Of a stretch of DNA of 64,000 nt, positions 46,720 through 55,916 are shown piece by piece. Location: positions 1 through 64,000 of the forward strand of contig JANMHB010000092.1 in assembly GCA_031374935.1 (NCBI GenBank), given 5' to 3'. The notes below the pieces were generated by a model. That model was not told where the DNA came from. It did not search any database and was given only the letters and a program-made list of their open reading frames with translations. Position 1 is the first letter of the stretch; each line of letters starts with the position of its first letter. This DNA is from JACMLX01 sp031374935 (lineage in GTDB: Bacteria > Gemmatimonadota > Gemmatimonadetes > Gemmatimonadales > Gemmatimonadaceae). The translations under genes were made by a program, and so were the position numbers.

Positions 46720-49056
46720 ATGACGTTACGGAGTCGCAGTCGCCGTGCGATGGTTGCAGTCGTTGCCATCACTTCGATGTGTTCGTGCGCACCGGCCTTG
46801 CTGGCGCAGGCGGCGGCACTTCCGCCGACCGACTCGCTCCGCATACGCGGGCTGTCGGCGGCGGTCGAGGTCCGGCGGGATCGCTGGGGGGTGCCACACA
46901 TCTACGCGAAAACGCAGCGCGACCTGTTCCTTGCCCAAGGGTTCGTTGCCGCGCAGGATCGCCTCTTCCAGATGGAAATGTGGCGCCGGCAAGGGGAAGG
47001 GCGACTGGCCGAAGTGCTTGGGCCGTCGGCCGTCGAGCGCGACCGGCTGGCACGCCTCTTCATGTATCGCGGCAATATGGCGCGCGAGTGGGCGGCCTAC
47101 GGGGCCGATACGAAGGCGATCGTGACCGCGTTCGTTGACGGAGTCAACGCGTATATCGCACACACGGGCGACGCGCTGCCGCCGGAATTCGCGCTGCTCG
47201 GCTTTCGGCCGGAGCCGTGGGACATCACCGTTCCGCTGGCTCGCGCCACCGGATTGAGCGGCGTCGGCAACGGTTCGAGTGAAGTGGTGCGGGCGCAGCT
47301 GGTGACGGCCCTCGGCGCGGCGCGGGTCGATGCGCTGCTGCCGGCCGATCCGGTACGGGCGCTGGACCCGGCACCAGGCCTCGATCTGGCTGGAATCAGC
47401 AGTGCGTCGCTCGGTGGATTCGGCGGCGCCTTTGCCGATGTGGCGTACAATCGCATCGAGGGGTCGAACAATTGGGTCGTCAGCGGTGTGAAGTCGGCAA
47501 CGCAGAAGCCCCTGCTGGCCAACGATCCGCATCGCGTGATCACCAACCCCGCGGTGCGCTATCTCACCCATCTGGTGGCGCCGGGATGGAATGTGATCGG
47601 TGCCGGCGAGCCGGCGTCGCCGGGCGTCGCGATCGGTCACAACGACCGGATTGCCTTCGGCCTGACGGTCGTCGGCATGGATCAGCAGGATGTCTACGTC
47701 GAGGCGCTCAGCGCCTGCACCGGCGCGCCGGCTGGATCACTCGGTTGCTACCGCCATCGCGGCGCGCTCCGAGCCATTTCGCGTCGTGTGGACACCATCC
47801 GGGTGAAAGGTGAAGCACCGCGTGCCGTCACGCTGCAGTTCACCATTCACGGGCCGATCGTCTCGATCGACACGGCGCGACGGCGCGCCTTTGCCATCCG
47901 CTCCGTCCACAGTGAACCGGGCACCGCGAGCTACCTTGGCTCGCTGGCGATGGATCGAGCGCGGAACTGGAAGCAGTTCGAAGCCGCGATGACGAAGTGG
48001 CTGATGCCGAGCGAGAACATGATCTATGCCGATGTGGATGGGAATATCGGCTGGATTGCCGCCGGCCTGATGCCGAAGCGCGCTTGGAGCGGATTGCTGC
48101 CCGTCCCGGGCGACGGCAGTCACGAATGGGGCGGATTCGTGCGGGGGCTGCAGTTGCCACGCTCCTACAATCCGACCTCAGGCTTCATCAACACCTCCAA
48201 CGACAACATCCTGCCTCCCGGCTACACCACGCCGATCTCGTATGAATGGGCCACGCGCTACCGCGGCGACCGTGTGCGCGAGGTGCTGCGCAGTTCGCAA
48301 CGGTTCACGGTGGAGGATTTTGCGCGGCTGCAGCACGATGACAAGTCGTTGCTGGCATCGGCACTGATCCCGTCGCTGCAGGCGGCAGCAGGCCGCCTGG
48401 GGGTGAGCGCACGCACCGATGTGGCACTGCTGACCGCGTGGAACCAGCGGATGTCGCGGGAGGAAACGGCGCCGACGCTGTTTGCCGCATGGGGGCCGGC
48501 CCTCTATCGGCGGGCCATCGCGCGCGAAATGACTGGCATGGGCGAGGCCGCCGTCCTGCTGGCGTCGCGGCCGTCGTACCACTGGCTGGAACAGTATCTC
48601 CAGCGCCATCAAGGCACACCCGCGCTGGATTCGATCGTGCTTGGCGCGCTGGACGATGCAACGGCCGATGTCACCCGGCGCTTTGGCCCGGATCAGAGCG
48701 CGTGGGCGTGGGGCAAGGTGCACACCGCATCGTTCCGGCATCCGCTGTCGGCACAGTACGATCTGCCCCCGGCGTCCCGCAGCGGTGATGGGAACACCGT
48801 GAACGCTACCGGCGGCGCCGGATTCAGGCAGACTGCCGGTGCGTCGTTCCGCGAAGTGATCGATCTGGCGGACTTTGATCGATCGATCGTCACCAATGTT
48901 CCAGGGCAGTCGGCGGATCCACGGAGTCCGCACTATGCTGATCTGCTGGCGTTGTGGGCGAAGGACACGTATTTCCCGCTGGTCTACTCCCGGACGCGCG
49001 TCGAAGCGGAGACCGAGCGCGTGACGTGGCTGATGCCGCGGAGACGCGCCAGGTAG
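46720..49056 (+). CDS. Penicillin amidase/acylase-type Ntn hydrolase (S45 family)
   Basis: 778-aa exported precursor with a signal peptide (about 1-32), which self-cleaves into alpha and beta chains. Ser249 in IEGSNNWVVSG is the expected N-terminal nucleophile of the beta chain. Family stretches are VRRDRWGVPHIYAKTQRDLF and AQGFVAAQDRLFQMEMWRRQ, then IHGPIVS in the middle and GDGNTVNATGG near the C terminus. Homologues cleave amide bonds of penicillins or acyl-homoserine lactones; the substrate here cannot be told. It would act in the periplasm. It follows tesB by 96 bp. Confidence 0.9.
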   Translation: MTLRSRSRRAMVAVVAITSMCSCAPALLAQAAALPPTDSLRIRGLSAAVEVRRDRWGVPHIYAKTQRDLFLAQGFVAAQDRLFQMEMWRRQGEGRLAEVLGPSAVERDRLARLFMYRGNMAREWAAYGADTKAIVTAFVDGVNAYIAHTGDALPPEFALLGFRPEPWDITVPLARATGLSGVGNGSSEVVRAQLVTALGAARVDALLPADPVRALDPAPGLDLAGISSASLGGFGGAFADVAYNRIEGSNNWVVSGVKSATQKPLLANDPHRVITNPAVRYLTHLVAPGWNVIGAGEPASPGVAIGHNDRIAFGLTVVGMDQQDVYVEALSACTGAPAGSLGCYRHRGALRAISRRVDTIRVKGEAPRAVTLQFTIHGPIVSIDTARRRAFAIRSVHSEPGTASYLGSLAMDRARNWKQFEAAMTKWLMPSENMIYADVDGNIGWIAAGLMPKRAWSGLLPVPGDGSHEWGGFVRGLQLPRSYNPTSGFINTSNDNILPPGYTTPISYEWATRYRGDRVREVLRSSQRFTVEDFARLQHDDKSLLASALIPSLQAAAGRLGVSARTDVALLTAWNQRMSREETAPTLFAAWGPALYRRAIAREMTGMGEAAVLLASRPSYHWLEQYLQRHQGTPALDSIVLGALDDATADVTRRFGPDQSAWAWGKVHTASFRHPLSAQYDLPPASRSGDGNTVNATGGAGFRQTAGASFREVIDLADFDRSIVTNVPGQSADPRSPHYADLLALWAKDTYFPLVYSRTRVEAETERVTWLMPRRRAR

Positions 49057-49151
49057 GCGTGGCGCCGCTGGCCGCACCTCGGCGTAGGTGCGCCGCCATC
49101 GCACGCGATAGTTTGTGGACAGGCCCGTCGTTCTTCCACTGCACAAGCCAG

Positions 49152-51365
49152 ATGCCGACACCACCTGCGCGCTCCATCGACGTCGATGACGACGCGCTTC
49201 CCGCGGCGTCTGCGGGCCCCCGGAATCCGAGGCTTGAACGCTGGGTGGACTTGCTCGCCGCGCTGCTCGGACGCAGCACGCCGGCCACCTTCAAGGAACT
49301 CACGGCGGCGGTGCCGGAGTACCGCGCCAAGGAGGTCATCGCCGAAGCCGCTCTGGACGATGGTGCTCGCGCACGCCTCGCGGACACGCTCAAGCGCGCC
49401 TTCGAGCGAGACAAGGATGCCTTGCGCGCGCTTGGAGTGGCGATCGAGTCCCTACCGGATGAGCACGGAAACTCCGGCGGCTCGTACCGACTGCAGCGCA
49501 ACAACTTTTATCTGCCATATCTCTGCATCGCCATGCCGGGTGGTGCGCTGCGCTCCCCGGCGCGCGTTGATCAGTACGGATACAAGGCGCTCACGTCGCT
49601 GGTGCTGGCGCCGGAGGAGCTGGAGGCGATCGTGGACGCGGCGGCGACGATTCGCGGGCTCGGCGACCCGTTGCTGCGCGCCGACATTGATGGTGCGATG
49701 CGCAAGCTGGCCGTTGACCTGCCGCTCGACGCTGCCGAAGCGTCGGCCGAACTGCCACGACTGATCGCGGCCAGGACGCAGCCCGATGCGAGTGTGTTCG
49801 CGGCACTCGGTGACGCATTGCGCCACCGCAAGAGTGTCACGTTCGTCTATCGTGCGATGAACTCCGGGCAGCGCGAAACTCGCACGGTGGAACCGTACGG
49901 CCTGTTCTTCCTCAGTGGCCACTGGTATCTGGTCGGGCGTGATGGTGACCGGGCGGAGCGTCGCAACTTTCGCCTCAATCGCATCAGTGATGTCACGCAG
50001 CCGAACAAGGCGCGGCAGACCCCGGACTACGCCGTTCCCGCAACGTTCCGCATTCGCGACCACGCGAAGTCGCGGCATGTATGGGAGTTGGGCGAGGGTG
50101 ACGCGTCGCAGGTGCTGGTGGAGTTCCGAGGCGAGTCGGGTCCGCTGCTGGCAGCCGCGGCGCTGGGTGAGCCTGTTGATGGTGTCTCGACGCAGCGCCG
50201 ATTCACGGTTCGGCGGGTGGACAGTTTTGCGCGGTGGATCCTCTCGTTCGGCGGCGAGGCCGTCGTGCTTGCCCCTGCGTCTCTCATGGCCGCCGTGCAG
50301 GCGCGCGCGAGCGCGACGCACGCCCTGTACGTCGCTCCGGCGCCGGCTCCGATGCCGGTGCCGAGCGCGGGTGCGCCAGTCGAGCGCAGTGGCGCGCGCG
50401 CGGCATGGCAGCCGCGGGGGGCAGCCGCACAGCTGCAGCGCATCCTGCTGGTGATCCCGCAGATCGCCGATGGTGAGGAACACCATCTCTCGGACGTGGC
50501 CGAGCGAATCGGTACTGACGTTGCCACCGTCCAACAGGATCTGATGTCACTGGTGGATCGGTACGACCTGCCGGCGGGATTCGTCGAAGGTGTGCAGATC
50601 TATCTCGATGCCGATCGCGTGTCAGCACGATCGAATCACCTGCGGCGACCGATGCGCCTGACGGTGAGCGAACTTTGCGCACTGGAACTCGGCTTGGCCG
50701 TGCTGCGCACGCAGCGCCCGCTGAAGGAACATGTCGTGCTGGATCGTGTGCGCGCCCGATTGACGTCGATCATCGTGACGCTTCCTGATGATCCCATCCC
50801 CGACTCGCTCTACAACGTCTCGATTGGAGAGTATGGGAGTACCACACATCTTCCAGTGGTTCGCCACGGCCTCCGGACTCGAACCCGAGTGCGACTCGGT
50901 TATCGCAAGTCCGGAGCCTCGTCCAGTGACGAGCGGATTGTGTGCCCCTATGCACTGGTCGCGGCCAATGGCATGCTCTATCTCATTGCACATTGTGATC
51001 ACAGTGACGGTCTCCGGTTGTTTCGGATGGACCGCATCGCGCACGCGGCGGCCACGGAGCGCTCGTTCGACCCCCCGGTAAATTTCTCGATCGAGAGTGT
51101 CTTCCGCGACGGTCGGGTGTTTCAGGGCGAAGAGTCTGATGCCATGCTGGTGCGTTACTCACCACGGATCGCACGATGGATCGCCGAGCGCGAAGGGCGA
51201 GTGCTGGATGCGGATGGAGGGTTGGTCGTCGAGCATCCGCTGGCAGACATGGACTGGGCTGTCCGTCATGCGCTCCAGTATGCCGAAGATGCTGAAGTGC
51301 TGCACCCTGTCGCGCTCAGAGCACGACTACGCGAGCAACTGGCGCGCATGCTTGTCCCGGCCTGA
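49152..51365 (+). CDS. Fused tandem WYL-domain transcriptional regulator (PafB-PafC-like)
   Basis: 737-aa protein composed of two similar halves. Each has an N-terminal winged-helix-type region and a WYL domain. Half 1 begins LERWVDLLAALLGRSTPATF with WYL at about 220-300 (TVEPYGLFFLSGHWYLVGRD, GDRAERRNFRLNRI). Half 2 begins about residue 415 (AAQLQRILLVIPQIADGEEH), with CPYALVAANGMLYLIAHCDH and GLRLFRMDRIAHA. Actinobacterial PafB and PafC, usually separate neighbours, govern a RecA-independent DNA-damage response; here they are one chain. Half 1 is linked by an Ala/Pro-rich hinge. ATG 49152 is chosen; the long upstream frame overlaps the Ntn hydrolase. Confidence 0.85.
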   Translation: MPTPPARSIDVDDDALPAASAGPRNPRLERWVDLLAALLGRSTPATFKELTAAVPEYRAKEVIAEAALDDGARARLADTLKRAFERDKDALRALGVAIESLPDEHGNSGGSYRLQRNNFYLPYLCIAMPGGALRSPARVDQYGYKALTSLVLAPEELEAIVDAAATIRGLGDPLLRADIDGAMRKLAVDLPLDAAEASAELPRLIAARTQPDASVFAALGDALRHRKSVTFVYRAMNSGQRETRTVEPYGLFFLSGHWYLVGRDGDRAERRNFRLNRISDVTQPNKARQTPDYAVPATFRIRDHAKSRHVWELGEGDASQVLVEFRGESGPLLAAAALGEPVDGVSTQRRFTVRRVDSFARWILSFGGEAVVLAPASLMAAVQARASATHALYVAPAPAPMPVPSAGAPVERSGARAAWQPRGAAAQLQRILLVIPQIADGEEHHLSDVAERIGTDVATVQQDLMSLVDRYDLPAGFVEGVQIYLDADRVSARSNHLRRPMRLTVSELCALELGLAVLRTQRPLKEHVVLDRVRARLTSIIVTLPDDPIPDSLYNVSIGEYGSTTHLPVVRHGLRTRTRVRLGYRKSGASSSDERIVCPYALVAANGMLYLIAHCDHSDGLRLFRMDRIAHAAATERSFDPPVNFSIESVFRDGRVFQGEESDAMLVRYSPRIARWIAEREGRVLDADGGLVVEHPLADMDWAVRHALQYAEDAEVLHPVALRARLREQLARMLVPA

Positions 51366-51390
51366 CGCACGCCGATCGTTCGGCGCTCTG

Positions 51391-51422
51391 CGGGTGCGGC
51401 GCACGTCCGGCCGCCGCACCCG
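51391..51422. terminator. Hairpin between the WYL regulator and the fasciclin gene
   Basis: An 11-bp stem (51391-51401 with 51412-51422) has a ten-base loop. It lies between two convergent genes and has no T tract; probably bidirectional. Confidence 0.6.
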
Positions 51423-51433
51423 TCAGCACAGGG

Positions 51434-52219
51434 TCAGCGAGTGCCGCTCAGCTCCATCTGCCCCGTCAGGCTGCGTCGCGCATCATCCAGTCCGCCGCGC
51501 AGCGTGAACGCACGATCGCGAACGCTGCCGCTGGTGTTGCCGAGCGCCGAACGGAGTGCGCGACGGGCATCATCAGGAACCGCGGTGCCGAGCGCCAGCA
51601 GCGCGCGCGATGCAAGTTCGTAGATGGCGACGGTGGATTCGGGCTGGCCGTTGTTGAACAGTGGCACCCCACGTTGAATCGCCAGGTCGAGCAGTTCGAG
51701 CGCACTGCCCGTGGCGGAGGTCCTGGTCTCGGTCGGGAGCAGTACCCGATCGATGATGTGAATCAGTCCGTTGCTGGCCGGCACGTCGGCGATGCGCACG
51801 ACGGCGTCGTTGATCCGAAGCTGATCACCACTGGTGCTGATCCGGACGCTCTGTCCGGCGACGGTTACCGCGCTGGACACCGACCGCGCCTGCGACGCCG
51901 TGACGCGGCCGGCCACGACGTGGTAGGTGAGGATCGTGCGAAGTTTCTCGCGATTCCCGGGCTTGAGCAGGTCCTGCACCGTGCCCGTGGGGAGTCTGCC
52001 GAAGGCCTCGTCACTCGGCGCAAAGAGGGTGAACGGCCCGGGACCGAGGAGGGTCTCGGTGAGCCCCGCCGCATCAACTGCCGCCAGCAGAGTGGTAAAC
52101 TGTCCGGCAGTCCTGGCCACCTGCGGGATGGACAAACCGCGCGACGGATGCTGCGCCGCAGCGGGTGCCATCGCACAGAGGGATGCCGCAGTCATGAATG
52201 CCAATGAGGGGAAACGCAT
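51434..52219 (-). CDS. Exported fasciclin-domain protein
   Basis: 261-aa protein with a Sec signal peptide (about 1-22, MRFPSLAFMTAASLCAMAPA) and one fasciclin (FAS1) domain at about 35-160: FTTLLAAVDAAGLTETLLGP, FTLFAPSDEAFGRLPTGTV, LTYHVVAGRV and NGLIHIIDRVLLP. FAS1 domains mediate adhesion or bind surface ligands. The tail (165-261) is a separate helical region of unknown kind. It is divergent from the ECF sigma and RskA-like genes, with 162 bp between start codons. In Mycobacterium, SigK-RskA controls the fasciclin proteins Mpt70 and Mpt83, so the layout suggests the same partnership. Confidence 0.88.
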   Translation of the reverse strand: MRFPSLAFMTAASLCAMAPAAAQHPSRGLSIPQVARTAGQFTTLLAAVDAAGLTETLLGPGPFTLFAPSDEAFGRLPTGTVQDLLKPGNREKLRTILTYHVVAGRVTASQARSVSSAVTVAGQSVRISTSGDQLRINDAVVRIADVPASNGLIHIIDRVLLPTETRTSATGSALELLDLAIQRGVPLFNNGQPESTVAIYELASRALLALGTAVPDDARRALRSALGNTSGSVRDRAFTLRGGLDDARRSLTGQMELSGTR

Positions 52220-52381
52220 GGAGTGGCTCCTCGGAGCACAGGGAAGGGAGAGACCGTCGTTGCCCTGCGGTTCGCCCGTTGGCACGTGGCGGATGCAGCG
52301 CGCGATGGGGTGCATCCGAAACCTTCGCGCGGTCGAATGTCTTCACTACACAGGTATTGACGAGGCCGATTTGGGGCAGAC

Positions 52382-53044
52382 ATGGTGCGAGGACTCAGCG
52401 TCCGGATGGAAGACATGACACGCGTCACCGGCAGCGACTCGGCGCGGGCCCATCTGGCGTTGGTGCCTGACGTCGCCGGCAGTGCCGCACCATCGCTCGA
52501 GCCGCTGTTGCCGCGCATCGCGGCCGGAGATGAGCGCGCGGTGCGTGACTGCGTTGCGCGCTACGGCGCGCTGGTCTGGTCGCTGGCGCGGCGATGGTCG
52601 GCCGAGTCGGGGGATGCCGAGGATGCGGTGCAGGAGATCTTCATCGATCTCTGGCGCACGGCGGCACGGTACGACACGGCGCGCACCAGCGAGGCGGGAT
52701 GGGTGGCCATGATCGCACGGCGGCGACTGATCGACCGGGCGCGGAAGCGTGAACGACTGCCGGCGCTGGAGTCGATCCCTGACGACTTCGATGTGGCGAG
52801 CGAGAACGAGCGTGATCTCGATCGCGAATGGCGTGCGGAACAGGCGCGGGCGGTGCTGCGCGAACTGCCGCCGGCGCAGCGTCGCATGCTGGAACTCTCG
52901 CTGGTGCATGGCAGGACACACGATGAGATCGCACGCGACACCGACACGCCCTTGGGCACCGTGAAGTCGCATATTCGCCGCGGTTTGGCGCGCGCCCGGG
53001 ATCTGCTGGCGACGCGAACCCGGAACGACGCAGGAGAGGCATAG
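52382..53044 (+). CDS. ECF sigma factor (SigK-like)
   Basis: 220-aa RNA polymerase sigma factor. Region 2 is GALVWSLARRWSAESGDAED through VQEIFIDLWRTAARYDTA, with -10 recognition near ARRRLIDRARKRER. Region 4 is RRMLELSLVHGRTHDEIARD through TPLGTVKSHIRRGLARAR, a helix-turn-helix for the -35 element. The N terminus before GDERAVRDCV is long and its start is uncertain (ATG 52382, 52406 or 52415). It overlaps the anti-sigma gene by one base, so the pair is co-translated. Confidence 0.9.
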   Translation: MVRGLSVRMEDMTRVTGSDSARAHLALVPDVAGSAAPSLEPLLPRIAAGDERAVRDCVARYGALVWSLARRWSAESGDAEDAVQEIFIDLWRTAARYDTARTSEAGWVAMIARRRLIDRARKRERLPALESIPDDFDVASENERDLDREWRAEQARAVLRELPPAQRRMLELSLVHGRTHDEIARDTDTPLGTVKSHIRRGLARARDLLATRTRNDAGEA

Positions 53045-53871
53045 TGGAGAACGACATGGACGGCGATCGCGAGGGTGAACTGTTGATGCAGCGTGTGACG
53101 GGTGCGCTGAGCGCGCCGGAAGCCGACGCGCTGGCGCGGGCACTCTCAGCGCTGCCGGATGGTGAGGTGGCGCGATGGGATGCGGCTGCAGCGGAGATGG
53201 CGGCGGCGCTCGTCGCCGCCGACGCGAGCGGTCAGGATGCGTTGCCGGCCGCCATGTCGGAGCGGATCATCAGCGCCGGCGAAGCGATCGTCCGCGCGCA
53301 GCCGCGCGCGTTGCCTCCCGCGCCCGCGGCGGTGCCAGCCGCCGCACCGGTGCCGCGCGTCTCAGCGATGGCGTGGACCGGCTGGTTTGCGGCGGCGGCA
53401 GCCCTTTTGCTGTGGCTGGCGCCCCCGCGTGCGGCTCGGACGCCGGCGTTGCTGCCACCAGTCGCCGTGAATGCCGCGCAACTGCGCGACTCGCTGCTGA
53501 TGCGTGACACCACAGTGCAGCGGTTGGCGTGGACGGCCACTGCCGACAGTGCCGCCCGCGGTGCGAGTGGCGATGTGGTGTGGAGTGGTCGCGCGCAGCG
53601 CGGCGTGATGCGAATCGCGGGCCTGGCCGCCAACGATCGCCGGCGCTGGCAGTATCAGCTCTGGATCTTCGACAAGACCCGTGACCAGAAGTATCCCGTT
53701 GACGGCGGCGTGTTCGACATGCCGGCGGGACAGTCGGAAGTGCTGGTGGCGATCGATGCGCGCGTACCGGTGGGTGACGCGGTGATGTTCGCCATCACCG
53801 TCGAACCGCCGGGCGGCGTGGTGGTGTCGACGCGCGAGCGCATTGCATTGCTGGCACAGCGCGGCGGGTGA
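53044..53871 (+). CDS. Anti-sigma factor, RskA-like
   Basis: 275-aa single-pass membrane protein expected to hold the preceding ECF sigma factor inactive. N-terminal cytoplasmic region (about 1-100) with the anti-sigma zone, one membrane helix at about 110-127 (WTGWFAAAAALLLWLAP) and an extracytoplasmic RskA-C domain (about 135-275) with YQLWIFDKTRDQKYPVDGG and VAIDARVPVGDAVMFAITVEP. GTG 53044 lies one base before the end of the sigma stop (TAGTG). Activation usually involves proteolysis by RseP-type proteases. Confidence 0.88.
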   Translation: MENDMDGDREGELLMQRVTGALSAPEADALARALSALPDGEVARWDAAAAEMAAALVAADASGQDALPAAMSERIISAGEAIVRAQPRALPPAPAAVPAAAPVPRVSAMAWTGWFAAAAALLLWLAPPRAARTPALLPPVAVNAAQLRDSLLMRDTTVQRLAWTATADSAARGASGDVVWSGRAQRGVMRIAGLAANDRRRWQYQLWIFDKTRDQKYPVDGGVFDMPAGQSEVLVAIDARVPVGDAVMFAITVEPPGGVVVSTRERIALLAQRGG

Positions 53872-53912
53872 TCGACGCGCCAGTGACGCGCGTGCCGATC
53901 ACCCGAGATGAG

Positions 53913-55214
53913 TCACGCGACGGCGAACGGCTGTTCGAGACTGCGTGACTGCGGCGTAAGCAGCTTGGCACCCGTCTCGGTGATGATCATGTCATCTTCG
54001 AGCCGGATGCCGAACTCGCCGGGAATGTAGATGCCCGGCTCATCGGAGAATGCCATCCCGGGAGCCATCGGAAGGGTGTTGCCCTTCACCAGGTAGGGCC
54101 ATTCGTGCCCGTCCATGCCCATGCCGTGTCCGACGCGGTGAGTGAAGTACTTGTAGCCCGGACCGAAGCCTGCATCCACGATCACCTTGCGTGCGGCGGC
54201 ATCCACCGCCTCACACGGCACACCGGGTTTCGCCGCCGCCAGCGCTGCGCTCTGCGCGCGAAGTTCCACGTCGAAGACGTCCTTCATCCGCTGTGTCGCA
54301 CGGCCGAGCACGAAGGTGCGCGAGATGTCGGAGCAATACCCTTCCACCTTGCAGCCGCCGTCGATCAGCACGATCGATCCCTCACGGATGAGCTGTGGCT
54401 TGGCGGATCCGTGTGGCAACGCCGAGAATTCCCCAACCTGCGCTCCCGCGCTGCCCTCGTATCCGAGCTTGCGGTGCGCGGCCTGCACCAACTCCTGAAA
54501 CTGTGACTGCGTCATGCCATCGGTGAGCGCCTTCCAGGCGGCCTCGTAGGCGGCCAGTGTGACGGTGCTGGCATGCTGCATCAGTTCGATTTCGTGGGCG
54601 TCCTTCACCATGCGGCACCCGGCGGTGACCGGCGTACCGCTGACGAAGGAGGCCGACGGCAGCGCTTTCGCCATGCCATCGTGGAACACGAACTTGACCG
54701 TCTCTTCCACGCCGACCTTGGCCGTTGCGAGTCCGCGGTCGCGCAACCCCTTGGCCACCAGCGCGTGCGGATTCTCGTCTTCATCCCAGGCGAAGACCTG
54801 TGCTTCCGATCCCAGCGGGCCCTCGCGTGCCTGTTCCATTGCCCGCTCCTCCTCGAACTTCGGCGTCACCAGGAACGCCGAGCCGCGCACCGGGATGATG
54901 GCCGCGAGGAGCCGCTCGCTGGTGCCCCAGCGAATGCCGGTGAAGTACTCCATCGACGTTCCGCCGGTGAGGACCAGTGCATCGAGCCCGGCGCGGCCCA
55001 TCAGCGTCTTCGCCTTGTCGATTCTGGCGCGTCGCTCGGCAATGCTGATCGGCGTCACGCCGGCCGTCATCGGTTGCAGTGCGCGAATGGCCTCGGGCAG
55101 GGCGTCGTCGCTGACGTCGGTGGTATCGGCGGCGAGTGAGTCGGGGCGCAGGCCGAGGGCGGCTCCAGTGAGCGCTGCGCTCGAGGCGGTGAGAAAGTGT
55201 CGACGCGAAGACAT
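53913..55214 (-). CDS. Tat-exported Xaa-Pro aminopeptidase-like M24 metallopeptidase
   Basis: 433-aa peptidase of the pita-bread fold. The N terminus SRRHFLTASSAALTGAALG is a twin-arginine export signal (Arg4-Arg5), so it is folded in the cytoplasm and works in the periplasm. The C-terminal domain carries the dinuclear metal site: Asp in IVLIDGGCKVEGYCSDISRT (two Asp), His in HRVGHGMGMDGHE, and Glu in FSDEPGIYIPGEFG and IRLEDDMI. Likely removes N-terminal residues before proline. Start ATG 55214. The plus-strand dps gene is divergent. Confidence 0.9.
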   Translation of the reverse strand: MSSRRHFLTASSAALTGAALGLRPDSLAADTTDVSDDALPEAIRALQPMTAGVTPISIAERRARIDKAKTLMGRAGLDALVLTGGTSMEYFTGIRWGTSERLLAAIIPVRGSAFLVTPKFEEERAMEQAREGPLGSEAQVFAWDEDENPHALVAKGLRDRGLATAKVGVEETVKFVFHDGMAKALPSASFVSGTPVTAGCRMVKDAHEIELMQHASTVTLAAYEAAWKALTDGMTQSQFQELVQAAHRKLGYEGSAGAQVGEFSALPHGSAKPQLIREGSIVLIDGGCKVEGYCSDISRTFVLGRATQRMKDVFDVELRAQSAALAAAKPGVPCEAVDAAARKVIVDAGFGPGYKYFTHRVGHGMGMDGHEWPYLVKGNTLPMAPGMAFSDEPGIYIPGEFGIRLEDDMIITETGAKLLTPQSRSLEQPFAVA

Positions 55215-55416
55215 GGCGGCAGCCTGACAGGAGGAGTGGAGGGAGCGGCGGGCCCCGTCGCCCGTGGCGGAGAATATGGCCCGCGGTCGGCCGGGCCGCA
55301 CCGTGCCGCCAGGCGTCTTGGTGCGAACGCGGGGTCGACCCATGACGCGGGCGCTATCTTCCGAATTCCGGATGGCTCGACTGCGACCGGCGTCCCCGTT
55401 CTCCCTGGAGACTGCA

Positions 55417-55878
55417 ATGCCCCCGAAGAAGGCCACACCTCCGCACCACGCGACCGTCACCGCCCTCACGGCGCTGCTGGCTGACAGCTACACGCTCTAT
55501 CTCAAGACCCAGAACTTTCACTGGAACGTGACCGGGCCGATGTTCACCACCCTGCACACGCTCTTCGAGACCCAGTACACCGATCTGGCGCTGGCCGTCG
55601 ACGAGATCGCCGAGCGGGTTCGGTCGCTGCATGCTCCGGTGCCCGGCAGTTTCTCGGAGTTCGCGACAGTGGCCACCGTGCGGGAATCGGTTGGCCCGGT
55701 GGCAGCGAAAGCCATGATCGCCATGCTCGTCGACGATCAGGCAACGATGGCGACGGCGGCGCGCGCGGTGATCGCGGCGGCGGAGACGGAACAGGATGCG
55801 GGATCAGCGGACCTCGCCACGCGGCGGCTCCAGATCCACGAGAAGAACGCCTGGATGCTGCGCAGTCATCTCGAATAG
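55417..55878 (+). CDS. dps: Dps family DNA-protecting ferritin-like protein
   Basis: 153-aa ferroxidase that stores iron in 12-mer shells and protects DNA from oxidative damage. Typical motifs: LADSYTLYLKTQNFHWNVTG, FTTLHTLFETQYTDLALAVD with EIAERVRSL, giving the inter-subunit ferroxidase site His, Asp and Glu. Start ATG 55417 (MPPKKATPPHH), a lysine-poor tail; the frame stays open to 55264. It lies between the divergent M24 peptidase and the M20 peptidase, and may be its own unit. Confidence 0.94.
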   Translation: MPPKKATPPHHATVTALTALLADSYTLYLKTQNFHWNVTGPMFTTLHTLFETQYTDLALAVDEIAERVRSLHAPVPGSFSEFATVATVRESVGPVAAKAMIAMLVDDQATMATAARAVIAAAETEQDAGSADLATRRLQIHEKNAWMLRSHLE

Positions 55879-55916
55879 ACTGCGCCGCGCCGTAGGCTCA
55901 CCCCAGACAAGGAAAC

